64,000 nt of DNA, from NCBI RefSeq assembly GCF_030817415.1, contig NZ_JAUSZI010000002.1:8308001-8372000 (forward strand), read 5' to 3'. The position numbers and the translations under genes were made by a program. Source of the stretch: Streptomyces umbrinus (lineage in GTDB: Bacteria > Actinomycetota > Actinomycetes > Streptomycetales > Streptomycetaceae). The first letter of the stretch is position 1, and each line of letters begins with the position of its first letter. Shown one piece after another: positions 1 through 7,747 of this stretch. Under the pieces are notes generated by a model, which did no database searches, had not been told where the DNA came from, and saw nothing but the letters and a program-made list of their open reading frames with translations.

Positions 1-1
1 C

Positions 2-841
2 GGCGTCCCGGTCTACGCCGAACGCGGCAGGCACGGCGGGTTCGCGCTGCTGCCCGGCTTCCGGACCGAGCTCACCGGGCTGAACCACGAGGAGGCCCTC
101 GCCCTGCTGACCGCCGGATCGGGGCGCGGCGAGCAGGCGTTCGGCCTCGGCGCGGCGCTCGCTTCGGCCATGCGGAAGGTGGTCGACGCGCTGCCCGAGA
201 GCCACCGGGCCACCGCGAGCGACGCTGCCCAGCGATTTCTCGTCGAGCCGGAGACCGACCTGCTCTCCCGCAGGCTGGTCACCGAGGAGGTGTCCGGGAC
301 CACCATGATCGAGGTCCGGCGCGCTGTGCTCGCCGGACACAAGCTGCGTATCCACTACGCGGCCACGGGCCAGGCACCGCGGTGGCGCACGGTGGACCCG
401 ATCGGCCTGGTCACCGCACGCGACCGGGCCTACCTGCTGGCCACGAGAGCCGGTGCGGACCGCACGTACCGGCTCTCGCGAGTGCTGGCCGCCGAGGAAC
501 TCCCCGAACCGGCACAGCGGCCGAACCGGGTCGATCTGGACCGGATCTGGCGGGAACGGTCCGCGGAGTTCCTCTCCGGCGGCGACCACCTCACCGTGCT
601 GGTACGGGTGAATCCGGCGCGGCGGGAGGACCTGCTGGACACCGCGCTGGCCGTCCGCGCGGAAGAGCCCGACGCGGACGGCCGGCTGCGGCTGGAGGTG
701 ACCTTCCAGGACTCCCGCCACGCCGAATGGGCGCTGTGGCAGCTAGGCACGGACGCGGAGGCCCTGACCCCGCAGTCGTTGCGCACCACCCTGCGCGACC
801 GCGCCGCCGCGATCGCCGCCCGCTACGGAGACTCGTCCTGA
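2..841 (+). CDS. WYL-domain (YafY-type) transcriptional regulator, 5' truncated by window edge
   Basis: The frame is open from base 2 to the TGA at 839-841, and the gene begins outside the window. The visible 279 residues start in the tail of the DeoR-like winged helix (GVPVYAERGRHGGFALLPGF is the usual wing sequence of YafY proteins). They then run through a WYL domain (IHYAATG, TVDPIGLVTARDRAYLLATR, YRLSRV) and a C-terminal WCX extension. Known members are DNA-binding regulators whose WYL domain senses a ligand, often a nucleic acid or nucleotide. An internal ATG at 170 cannot be the true start because the conserved wing lies before it. The target is unknown; in this family it is often the gene itself or a neighbour upstream. 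Confidence 0.9.
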   Translation, partial: GVPVYAERGRHGGFALLPGFRTELTGLNHEEALALLTAGSGRGEQAFGLGAALASAMRKVVDALPESHRATASDAAQRFLVEPETDLLSRRLVTEEVSGTTMIEVRRAVLAGHKLRIHYAATGQAPRWRTVDPIGLVTARDRAYLLATRAGADRTYRLSRVLAAEELPEPAQRPNRVDLDRIWRERSAEFLSGGDHLTVLVRVNPARREDLLDTALAVRAEEPDADGRLRLEVTFQDSRHAEWALWQLGTDAEALTPQSLRTTLRDRAAAIAARYGDSS

Positions 842-903
842 GCCTGGCGTCGACCCGCAGGTTCGATACGACATTTCCCGCGCGGAATTTCCCGCGTGGA
901 GCC

Positions 904-1233
904 CTACTGCCCCGGGTCGAGCGGGCGGTCCGTCACGCGCGCCAGGTGCGCGGCGAACACCTCGCGAGTCTCCGGCGTCAGTGTCCGCAGGGCCACCGCG
1001 GCCGTGATGATCACGTCGCACAGCTCGGACTGGACGTCGTCCCAGGTGTGGGACATGCCCTTGCGCGGGTTCTGCCCGGTGGCGCCGATCACCGCCTCGG
1101 CGACCTCGCCGACCTCCTCCGAGAGCTTCAACATCCGCAGGAGCAGGGCCTCTTGGGGCGGCCGCTCCGGCTGGGCGCTCGCCAGCCGGTCCTGGAGGCG
1201 GTCGATGGACTCCCAGAGATCGTCGTCGCTCAT
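904..1233 (-). CDS. MazG-like nucleotide pyrophosphohydrolase family protein
   Basis: This 109-residue, all-helical protein has the MazG-type metal-binding pattern EExxE within KLSEEVGEVAEAV (about residues 36-48) and a second acidic pair in ELCDVIITAAVAL. MazG-like enzymes hydrolyse nucleoside triphosphates to monophosphate plus pyrophosphate in the cytosol, as house-cleaning. The insert GATGQNPRKGMSHTW between the two acidic helices is characteristic of the short actinobacterial MazG-like family. The gene stands alone and is convergent with the WYL regulator. The substrate cannot be read from sequence. Confidence 0.8.
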   Translation of the reverse strand: MSDDDLWESIDRLQDRLASAQPERPPQEALLLRMLKLSEEVGEVAEAVIGATGQNPRKGMSHTWDDVQSELCDVIITAAVALRTLTPETREVFAAHLARVTDRPLDPGQ

Positions 1234-1292
1234 GACGATCAGCCTGTCACGAGCCGGACGGCACCGGGGCGGGTGCCGGTGACCACCCCTGT

Positions 1293-1339
1293 CTCAAGCG
1301 ATCCCAAGCAGCCTCAAGCCGTCCCGAGCGCCCTCAAGC
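1293..1339. repeat. 20-bp tandem repeat downstream of the DoxX gene
   Basis: CTCAAGC begins at 1293, 1313 and 1333, giving a strict 20-bp period with a second conserved block (TCCC-AGC) in each full unit. It lies in the gap between the stop of the DoxX gene and the start of the MazG-like gene. No function is apparent. Confidence 0.6.
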
Positions 1340-1343
1340 TGTT

Positions 1344-1910
1344 CTAGCCGCTGTACGACATGCTCTCCTCGTCGAACAACTCCCCCTGCTCGCCCTCCTT
1401 CTCGCTCCGCAGCCGCTTGTTGCGGAGCCCCACCACGGCCAGGGTCGCCGCCGCCGTGCCCGCGAGGGCGACCGGCACCATCCAGCCGCGGTCGACCGCG
1501 TGGCCGAGGGCGTGGTCCAGGGAGAGCCGGCCGGGGCCCGTGACGGCGAGCCCCGCCGCCGCGAGCCCGAGGGACGCGGCATGCTCGTAGCCGCCGCTCT
1601 GGTTGAAGAAGCCGTTCGGGGCGTGCACCGCCGACGCGCCCGCCATCGCACCGGCCGCGGCGGCGCCGGCCGCCGGGGTCGCGAGGCCCAGCGCGAGGAG
1701 CGTGCCGCCGCCCGCCTCCGCGAGGCCCGCCGCGGCCGCGCTCGCCCGGCCGGGCGCGTATCCCACGGACTCCATGAACTGGCCGGTCTCGGAGACCCCG
1801 CCTCCGCCGAACCAGCCGAAGAGCTTCTGCGTCCCGTGCGCCGCGAGCACCCCGCCCGTGCCGAGGCGGAGCAGCAGCAGTCCCAGGTCGCGTCGGTCGA
1901 AAGAGGTCAC
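1344..1910 (-). CDS. DoxX family membrane protein
   Basis: A 188-residue integral membrane protein with four hydrophobic segments. It has the DoxX signature near the N-terminus (LLLLRLGTGGVLAAHGTQKLFGWFGG) and a long Ala/Gly-rich membrane core, followed by a short charged cytoplasmic tail (RNKRLRSEKEGEQGELFDEE). The GTG at 1910 (protein MTSFDRRDLG) is preferred over an upstream ATG at 1976 because GAGGAG at 1922-1927 lies 11 bases before it and DoxX homology begins directly after it. DoxX proteins have been linked to quinone or thiol redox membrane complexes, but most have no tested function. Confidence 0.85.
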   Translation of the reverse strand: MTSFDRRDLGLLLLRLGTGGVLAAHGTQKLFGWFGGGGVSETGQFMESVGYAPGRASAAAAGLAEAGGGTLLALGLATPAAGAAAAGAMAGASAVHAPNGFFNQSGGYEHAASLGLAAAGLAVTGPGRLSLDHALGHAVDRGWMVPVALAGTAAATLAVVGLRNKRLRSEKEGEQGELFDEESMSYSG

Positions 1911-2098
1911 GGTTCTCGTCACTCCTCGGATGTCTCGGCCGATGTCCCAGCCGGTGTCCCAGGCGGCCGTTCTCACGCGAACGGCCCCTTCTGTCTCGTA
2001 CGCCGCCTGCCCACCGTCGCACCGAACGGCCGCCCGGGTCCCGGTCCGCGCCGCCGTTCGGGTGGCGGGGGCGGCCGGGCGGTGTGAGTCTGACGTCC

Positions 2099-2425
2099 AT
2101 GACGATTCAGGTAGCCAAGCTGAGCAACCCGGCCGTCCGGGAGTTCGTCAGCGCCGTGAACGCCCATGACCGGGACGCCTTCCGGGCCGTCCTCGCGCCC
2201 GGCGCGACCATGTCCGACGACGGTTCGGACCGTGACCTCGACGAGTGGACCGAGCGGGAGATCTTCGACTCCCACGGCCATATGGAGGTCGACAACGAGT
2301 CGGACGGCGGCCTCGCCCTCCTCGCCCGCTACAGCAACGACGCCTGGGGCGAGATGAGGACGCGGTGGAGCTTCACCGTCGACGACGGCGGCAAGGTCTC
2401 CCGCTTCGAGACCGGCCAGGCGTAA
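2099..2425 (+). CDS. NTF2-like / SnoaL-fold small protein
   Basis: The 108-residue protein has the alternating helix and curved-sheet pattern of the NTF2-like superfamily (VREFVSAVNAHDRDAFRAVLAPGATMSDDG, then TRWSFTVDDGGKVSRFETGQA). The ATG at 2099 is chosen over an in-frame GTG at 2084. Family members range from ketosteroid isomerase and polyketide cyclases to binding proteins without catalysis, so no reaction can be assigned. It is followed on the same strand, after 103 bases, by an aldo/keto reductase. Confidence 0.75.
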   Translation: MTIQVAKLSNPAVREFVSAVNAHDRDAFRAVLAPGATMSDDGSDRDLDEWTEREIFDSHGHMEVDNESDGGLALLARYSNDAWGEMRTRWSFTVDDGGKVSRFETGQA

Positions 2426-2439
2426 CGACCGCCGCGATT

Positions 2440-2500
2440 TCGCCGTCACGGTCCTGCCCCCACAGTCCTGCCCCCACAGTCCTGCCCTCGCGGTCTTGCC
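2440..2500. repeat. 15-bp tandem repeat upstream of the aldo/keto reductase
   Basis: The block GTCCTGCCCCCACA recurs, with decay, about four times with a period near 15 bases in the short gap before the aldo/keto reductase. No open reading frame or hairpin is associated with it. Confidence 0.5.
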
Positions 2501-2528
2501 TTCGCCCGCACTCCAACTCCTAGCGTCC

Positions 2529-3545
2529 ATGGGCATGGAGAGCAGCGGAAGCACGCGGAACGACGACGGGCGCAGGACTCTGGGGCGCAGCGGTATCGAG
2601 GTGAGCGCCCTCGGTTTCGGCTGCTGGGCCATCGGCGGCGAGTGGGCGAGACCCGACGGACAGCCCCTGGGCTGGGGCAAGGTCGACGACGACGAGTCCG
2701 TACGGGCGATCCGCCGCGCCCTCGATCTCGGCGTCACCTTCTTCGACACGGCGGACACGTACGGCACCGGGCACAGCGAGCGTGTCCTCGCGCGGGCGCT
2801 CGGCAGGCGGCGGGCCGACGTCGTCGTCGCGACCAAGTGGGGCAACGTCATCGACGAGGAGCGCCGGCTCGCCGTGGGCAGCGACGACTCCCCGGAGTAC
2901 GCCCGACGCGCGCTGACCGCCTCACTGCGACGGCTGGACACCGACCACATCGACCTCTACCAGCTCCACATCTCCGACGCCGACCCGGAGCGCGCCGCCC
3001 AACTCCGTGACACCTGCGAGGAGTTCGTCCGTGAGGGGCTCGTCCGTGCCTACGCCTGGAGCACCGACGACCCGGAGCGGGCCGCGGTCTTCGCCGAGGG
3101 CGAGCACTGCGCGGCCGTGCAGCACCGACTCAACGTCCTCCAGGACGCGCCCGAAATGCTCGCGCTCTGCGAGGAATCGGGGCTCGCGAGCATCAACCGC
3201 AGTCCGCTGGCGATGGGGTTGCTGACCGGCAGGCGCGGGCCCGGTCAGTCCCTCGAAGCGGGCGACATCCGCAGCAGGCCGCCCGCCTGGCTCCCGGGCT
3301 TCAGCGACGGCGGCGCCGACCCCGAGTGGCTCGCCCGCGTCGACGCCCTCCGGTCCGTCCTCACCAGCGACGGCCGTACGCTCGCCCAGGGCGCCCTCGC
3401 CTGGCTGTGGGCCCGTAGCCCGCGAACCGTGCCCATCCCCGGCTTCCGCTCGGTCGCACAATCCGAGGAGAACGCGGGCGCACTCGCCAAGGGCCCGCTC
3501 ACGGCAGGGCAGTTGACCGAGATCGACGACGCCCTGGGCCGCTGA
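2529..3545 (+). CDS. aldo/keto reductase
   Basis: A 338-residue AKR-fold oxidoreductase. The catalytic tetrad is visible: Asp and Tyr in FFDTADTYGTGHSE, Lys in VVATKWG, His in LYQLHISDAD. The cofactor-binding C-terminus (TVPIPGFRSVAQSEENAGAL) is typical of NADPH-dependent members close to the YajO/Tas group. The ATG at 2529 is used; another ATG lies two codons later and the true start could be either. It probably reduces small aldehydes or ketones in the cytosol; the substrate is unknown. Confidence 0.9.
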   Translation: MGMESSGSTRNDDGRRTLGRSGIEVSALGFGCWAIGGEWARPDGQPLGWGKVDDDESVRAIRRALDLGVTFFDTADTYGTGHSERVLARALGRRRADVVVATKWGNVIDEERRLAVGSDDSPEYARRALTASLRRLDTDHIDLYQLHISDADPERAAQLRDTCEEFVREGLVRAYAWSTDDPERAAVFAEGEHCAAVQHRLNVLQDAPEMLALCEESGLASINRSPLAMGLLTGRRGPGQSLEAGDIRSRPPAWLPGFSDGGADPEWLARVDALRSVLTSDGRTLAQGALAWLWARSPRTVPIPGFRSVAQSEENAGALAKGPLTAGQLTEIDDALGR

Positions 3546-3891
3546 GCGGCGGGACGCACGGGCTCTTGCCCGGATTGATGGGCAGCCGTTCCGCGGCCCG
3601 GGTCACGATTCCGCGGTCCCACGCGGAATTCCCCCACCCGAACCGCCGGAACGGCTGCCGCCTCCCCCAGAGGTGTGGCATGGAAGTCCTGTGCTCCAAG
3701 TGTGAAGTTCTGGTGGAGGAGTGTCGAGCATAGGCCTGTAACCGGCAGGTATGGTCCGGATGGACACCTTCCGTTTGTGCAGATCGACTGGCTGAGTCAC
3801 GCCCCTCAGGGCGCGGGCTGTATCGATGTGCGGCTCCGCCGCGTGGGCGCGATCAGCCACAGCGGGCCCGCACCTTGCTACGGCGCTTGAG
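3546..3891. other. 346-base gap between convergent genes, with hairpin, decayed AT-richer segment and a dispersed-repeat copy
   Basis: The region holds an inverted repeat (ATTCCGCG at 3608-3615 and CGCGGAAT at 3622-3629), a possible terminator for the aldo/keto reductase. Next is a segment of clearly lower GC at about 3678-3800, with a 17-codon frame (MEVLCSKCEVLVEECRA, 3680-3733) whose codon use is unlike its neighbours. A variant copy of the dispersed repeat (CGGCTCCGCCGCGTGGGCGC) follows at about 3830-3850. I see no gene here. The low-GC part could be the edge of a lost insertion, which is only an inference. Confidence 0.5.
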
Positions 3892-4680
3892 CTAGCCCCG
3901 CCCCACATACGGCATCGCCGTAGCAAGCACCGTCGCGAACTGCACATTCGCCTCAAGTGGCAACGCCGCCATATGCCGCACCGTGCGAGCCACGTCCGCC
4001 ACATCCATCACCGGCTCGGCCGCCACCTCCCCGTTCGCCTGCAGCGCCCCCGTCTGCATCCGCTCGGTCATGTCCGTCGCCGCGTTGCCGATGTCGATCT
4101 GCCCGCAGGCGATCCGGTACGGCCGCCCGTCCAGCGACAGCGACTTCGTGAGGCCGGTCAGCGCGTGCTTGGTCGCCGTGTACGCGGCCGACTGCGGGCG
4201 TGGCGTATGGGCCGAGATCGAGCCGTTGTTGATGATCCGGCCGCCCTGCGGATCCTGCTCCTTCATCTGCCGGTACGCCGCCTGCGCGCACAGGAACGCC
4301 CCGTCGAGGTTGGTGCCGACCACGTGCCGCCAGGCCTCGTACGGCAGCTCCTCGAACGGCACCCCGCCCGGGCCGAAGGTGCCCGCGTTGTTGAAGAGGA
4401 GGTCGAGCCGCCCGAAGCGGTCCCGCACGGCGGCGAAGAGTGCGGTCACCTCGTCGGGCCGCGAGACATCGGTGCGCACACACAGGGACGTGCCGTCCTT
4501 CGCGGCCGGCTGCCCCGGGTCTGCCGTCTCCGCGAGCGCCGCCGTCTCCTCCAGGTGCTCCGCGCGGCGGCCCGCGAGCGCCACCGACCAGCCGGTGCGC
4601 AGCAGTTCCACGGCCACTGCCCGACCGATCCCCGAGCCCGCTCCCGTCACGACCGCGATCTTCGTTCCCTTGGCGTTCAT
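3892..4680 (-). CDS. short-chain dehydrogenase/reductase (SDR)
   Basis: A 262-residue classical SDR. The Rossmann motif [15 protein letters not shown] (residues about 11-25), NNAG in LFNNAGTFG, and the catalytic Ser and YxxxK ([24 protein letters not shown]) are all present. The ATG at 4680 ([13 protein letters not shown]) is where family homology begins. TACGCT at 4689-4694 lies 8 bases upstream on the minus strand, consistent with a leaderless transcript. The cofactor is likely NAD(P); the substrate is not evident. Divergent to phoD. Confidence 0.9.
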   Translation of the reverse strand: MNAKGTKIAVVTGAGSGIGRAVAVELLRTGWSVALAGRRAEHLEETAALAETADPGQPAAKDGTSLCVRTDVSRPDEVTALFAAVRDRFGRLDLLFNNAGTFGPGGVPFEELPYEAWRHVVGTNLDGAFLCAQAAYRQMKEQDPQGGRIINNGSISAHTPRPQSAAYTATKHALTGLTKSLSLDGRPYRIACGQIDIGNAATDMTERMQTGALQANGEVAAEPVMDVADVARTVRHMAALPLEANVQFATVLATAMPYVGRG

Positions 4681-4823
4681 GGCCCAGCAGCGTACGTGAG
4701 GACAGGCGATCTTCCGCCACACGAATCTCATCTGTCCGACATCTGACTGGTGTGTACGTGACAGTCCGGCGTCGAATCTGATCACTCCAATACCAAGTAC
4801 AACAACAGTCAGGGGAGGGCCAG

Positions 4824-6470
4824 ATGACACTCGCAGGCCACCAGCAACAGTCGCAGCACGCCCCCGAACTCCGCGCCGCCGCCCGTCACCTCGGACGCCG
4901 CCGTTTCCTCACCGTCACCGGCGCGGCCGCCGCGCTCGCCTTCGCCACCAACCTGCCGACCGCGGGTGTGGCGGGCGCCGCGGAACTCGACGCGGCGAAG
5001 ATCACCGACAACCCCTTCACGCTCGGCGTCGCCTCCGGTGACCCGCTGCCCACCTCCGTGGTGCTGTGGACCCGGCTCGCGCCCGCCCCGTTCCAGGCCG
5101 ACTCCGGTCTGCCGTCCCAACGTGTCGTCGTGCGCTGGGAGTTGGCCCGCGACGAACGCTTCAGACACATCGTCAGACGCGGCGCGGCCGTGGCCCACCC
5201 CGAGTTCCACCACTCCGTACACGTCGAGGTCGGCCACCTCGACTCCGACCGGGTCTTCTACTACCGCTTCCGCGTGGGCAGTTGGGTCAGCGAGACCGCC
5301 CGTACGCGCACCGCGCCCTCGTCCCGCTCGGACGTCTCCGAACTGACGCTGGCCGTGGTCTCCTGCCAGGCGTACCACGACGGGTACTTCACCCCGTTCG
5401 GCCATCTCGCCGAGGACGACGTCGACGTGGTCTTCCACGTCGGCGACTACCTGTACGAGTACGCGGTCAGCTCGGTCGGCGGCGTGCGCAACTACACCGA
5501 CCGCGTGCTGCCCGACGTCTTCAACCGGGAGACGATCACGCTGGAGGACTACCGGCTGCGGTACGCCCTCTACAAGACCGACCCCGACCTGCAGGCCGTG
5601 CACGCCGCGCACCCCTTCGTCGTCACCTGGGACGACCACGAGACCGAGAACAACTACGCGGACGACATCCCCGAGAACGACGTACCGCCTGAGGAGTTCC
5701 TGCTGCGCCGCGCCGCCGCGTACCGCTCGTACTGGGAGAACCTGCCGCTGCGCCACCCGCAGCGGCCCGAGGGCGCCGACATGCGGCTCTACCGTCGTCT
5801 GAACTGGGGGCGGCTCGCGCAGTTCGACATCCTCGACACCCGGCAGTACCGCACGGACCAGGCGAACGGCGACGGCTGGAAGACGCCCACGCCCGAGTCG
5901 GAGGCCGAGTCGCAGACCCTGCCGGGGTTCGCCCAGGAGCGCTGGCTGACCGACGGCTGGAAGCGGTCGAACGCGCTGTGGAACGTCATACCGCAGCAGG
6001 TCGTCTTCGCCCGCCGCAACCACGCCACCGCCGGTAACACCACCCTCAGCATGGACGCCTGGGACGGTTACCCCGCCTCGCGGCGGCGGCTCCTCGCGGG
6101 CGCCGAGGCCGCCGGTGTGGAGAACCTGATGGTGCTCACCGGCGACGTCCATGTGTCGTACGCCTTCGACATCAAGCAGGACTTCGCCGACCCGGGGTCG
6201 CGGACGCTGGGTACGGAGATCGTCGCCACGTCGGTCACCAGTGGGCAGAACGGGGCCGCCCGGCCCGCCAACTGGGCGGGCTATCTTGCCGCCAACCCGC
6301 ACATGAAGCACTACAACGGGCATCGGGGGTATTCGACGGTTCGCCTCGGGCAGGACCTTGCTCGGGTGGACTTCAAGACGGTGGCTGCCGTGACCACGCC
6401 TGGGGCTGCGATCACGACCGCCGCGTCGTTTGTCACTGAGGTGGGGGATCAGGGGCTGAAGCCGGCGTAG
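4824..6470 (+). CDS. phoD: secreted alkaline phosphatase/phosphodiesterase PhoD family (Tat substrate)
   Basis: A 548-residue metallophosphatase. The Tat signal is at residues about 20-50 ([17 protein letters not shown]), so the enzyme is exported folded. PhoD-family N-terminal domain ([20 protein letters not shown]) is followed by the catalytic metal sites [21 protein letters not shown] and [11 protein letters not shown]. Known PhoD enzymes use Fe3+/Ca2+ and release phosphate from diesters and monoesters, scavenging phosphate outside the cell. A strong Shine-Dalgarno AGGGGAGG lies just before ATG 4824. PhoP control is expected for the family, but I could not identify convincing PHO boxes. 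Confidence 0.9.
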   Translation: MTLAGHQQQSQHAPELRAAARHLGRRRFLTVTGAAAALAFATNLPTAGVAGAAELDAAKITDNPFTLGVASGDPLPTSVVLWTRLAPAPFQADSGLPSQRVVVRWELARDERFRHIVRRGAAVAHPEFHHSVHVEVGHLDSDRVFYYRFRVGSWVSETARTRTAPSSRSDVSELTLAVVSCQAYHDGYFTPFGHLAEDDVDVVFHVGDYLYEYAVSSVGGVRNYTDRVLPDVFNRETITLEDYRLRYALYKTDPDLQAVHAAHPFVVTWDDHETENNYADDIPENDVPPEEFLLRRAAAYRSYWENLPLRHPQRPEGADMRLYRRLNWGRLAQFDILDTRQYRTDQANGDGWKTPTPESEAESQTLPGFAQERWLTDGWKRSNALWNVIPQQVVFARRNHATAGNTTLSMDAWDGYPASRRRLLAGAEAAGVENLMVLTGDVHVSYAFDIKQDFADPGSRTLGTEIVATSVTSGQNGAARPANWAGYLAANPHMKHYNGHRGYSTVRLGQDLARVDFKTVAAVTTPGAAITTAASFVTEVGDQGLKPA

Positions 6471-6528
6471 CGGTTACGGCGGGAGGGGTGGGGGACTGCG
6501 GGTGGTTCGTCGGCCGCGGGCCGGATGT

Positions 6529-6560
6529 GGCTGGTCGCGCAGTTCCCCGCGCCCCTAAGA
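6529..6560. repeat. dispersed intergenic repeat (GCGCAGTTCCCCGCGCCCC), copy between convergent genes
   Basis: One of about a dozen copies of a repeat with core GCGCAGTTCCCCGCGCCCC in this window. It lies between phoD and the convergent Gfo/Idh gene, where a bidirectional terminator would be expected. Confidence 0.8.
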
Positions 6561-6581
6561 GCCAAAAGCCCGGGCGCCCCC

Positions 6582-7586
6582 TCAGCCGGATACCTCGCCC
6601 GGATACGTGACGCCGACGCGGTCCCGTACCGCGTCGAGCGTTCGCATGACCGCCAGGGTGCCGTCGAGGGGGACCAGGGGGGACTCGGTCTCGCCCGCGC
6701 GGAGGCAACGCATGACCTCGATGGCCTCGTGCTTGAGACTGGCCCGGGTTCCGTCGGTCGCGCTCGCGGTGAACTCCTGCGGGTCGCGGCCGTCGCGGTG
6801 CAGTACGAAGCGGTCGGCGTGGAAGAAGCCGGACGGGATGTCGATACGGCCCTCGGATCCGGTGACGGAGGCGGAGGTCGACGTTCCGCCCACGAGAGAG
6901 CAGTGCAACGAAGCGAGAGCACCGCTCTCCCAGGAGAGCAGCATTCCCGTCTGGAGATCGACGCTCTCGTCGGAGAGCACCGCTCTCGCCATCACCTCCG
7001 AGGGCTCACCGAGCAGCAGGTGCGCGAACGACACCGGGTAGACGCCCAGGTCGAGCAGCGCGCCGCCGCCCTGCGCCGGGTCGCGCAGCCGGTGGGTGGG
7101 CGGGAAGGGCCCCGACAGACCGAAATCGGCCTGCACCGTGCGGACCTCACCGATCGCCCCCTCGTCGACCAGCGCCTTCAGGCGCCGGATCAGCGGGTTG
7201 CAGTACATCCACATGGCCTCCATCAGGAAGCTCCCGCGCTCCTTCGCGAGGCCGACCAGTTCCTCGGCCTCGCGCGAGTTCAGCGTGAAGGCCTTCTCGC
7301 ACAGCACGTTCCGGCCCGCCTCAAGACAGAGCCCGGCGGCCACCCTGTGCGCCGAGTGCGGAGTCGCGACGTACACGACATCCACGTCCTCGTCCGCCGC
7401 GAGGCTCTCCCAGTCGCCGTACGCCCGGGGTATCCCGAACCGCTCCGCGAACGCCTTCGCCGACTCCTCGGTGCGCGACGCCACCGCGACCACCTCGGCG
7501 TCCGGCAGATCGATCAGATCCGCCGTGAACGCCCCGGCGATCCCACCGGTCGCCAGCACGCCCCACCGCACACGCTCTCCCGCCAT
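6582..7586 (-). CDS. Gfo/Idh/MocA family oxidoreductase
   Basis: A 334-residue NAD(P)-dependent oxidoreductase: Rossmann fold at the N-terminus (VRWGVLATGGIAGAFTADL), the EK motif of the active site in LCEKAFTLNSREAEEL, and the C-terminal alpha/beta domain. The ATG at 7586 (MAGERVRWG) has GAGGGG upstream; an in-frame ATG at 7604 has no ribosome site. Family members oxidise or reduce sugars, inositols and dihydrodiols; the substrate is unknown. Oddity: bases 6894-6988 carry a 19-20-bp-periodic run of GAGAGC/GCTCTC elements. In that stretch the codons (AGA, GGT, GCT, TTG, TCT) are unusual for this genome although the encoded sequence looks family-normal (DESVDLQTGMLLSWESGALA). Confidence 0.9.
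   Translation of the reverse strand: MAGERVRWGVLATGGIAGAFTADLIDLPDAEVVAVASRTEESAKAFAERFGIPRAYGDWESLAADEDVDVVYVATPHSAHRVAAGLCLEAGRNVLCEKAFTLNSREAEELVGLAKERGSFLMEAMWMYCNPLIRRLKALVDEGAIGEVRTVQADFGLSGPFPPTHRLRDPAQGGGALLDLGVYPVSFAHLLLGEPSEVMARAVLSDESVDLQTGMLLSWESGALASLHCSLVGGTSTSASVTGSEGRIDIPSGFFHADRFVLHRDGRDPQEFTASATDGTRASLKHEAIEVMRCLRAGETESPLVPLDGTLAVMRTLDAVRDRVGVTYPGEVSG
6896..6988. repeat. 19-bp-periodic palindromic repeat inside the Gfo/Idh coding sequence
   Basis: GAGAGC (or GAGATC) begins at 6896, 6915, 6934, 6954 and 6973, a 19/19/20/19 spacing. Two of the units are the identical 15-mer GAGAGCACCGCTCTC (6915-6929 and 6973-6987). The same core is tandemly arrayed at 10244-10448. Confidence 0.75.
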
Positions 7587-7619
7587 CCCAACCCCTCGCT
7601 CCATGAGCACGATCACCCG

Positions 7620-7690
7620 ATGGCCGACGACCCGAACCCGAACGTGGTCGACGACCCGAACATCACCGACGACTCGAACGCGATGGTCTC
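7620..7690. repeat. 18-bp tandem repeat in the divergent gap, with a short open frame
   Basis: CGACGACCCGAAC-type units repeat at an 18-base period in the divergent gap between the Gfo/Idh and efflux genes. On the plus strand they lie in a 29-codon frame (7620-7709) giving repeated DDPN motifs. There is no convincing ribosome site, so I do not call it a gene. Confidence 0.4.
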
Positions 7691-7747
7691 GACCACCTGT
7701 ACGAGCTGAGAGCATAGGTGGCGTATTCCACAAACAGGGAGGGGCAC

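Noticed and set aside
4725..4790. PHO boxes upstream of phoD
   Set aside because: CATCTG repeats at 11-bp spacing exist, but they match the GTTCACC-type consensus too poorly to call.
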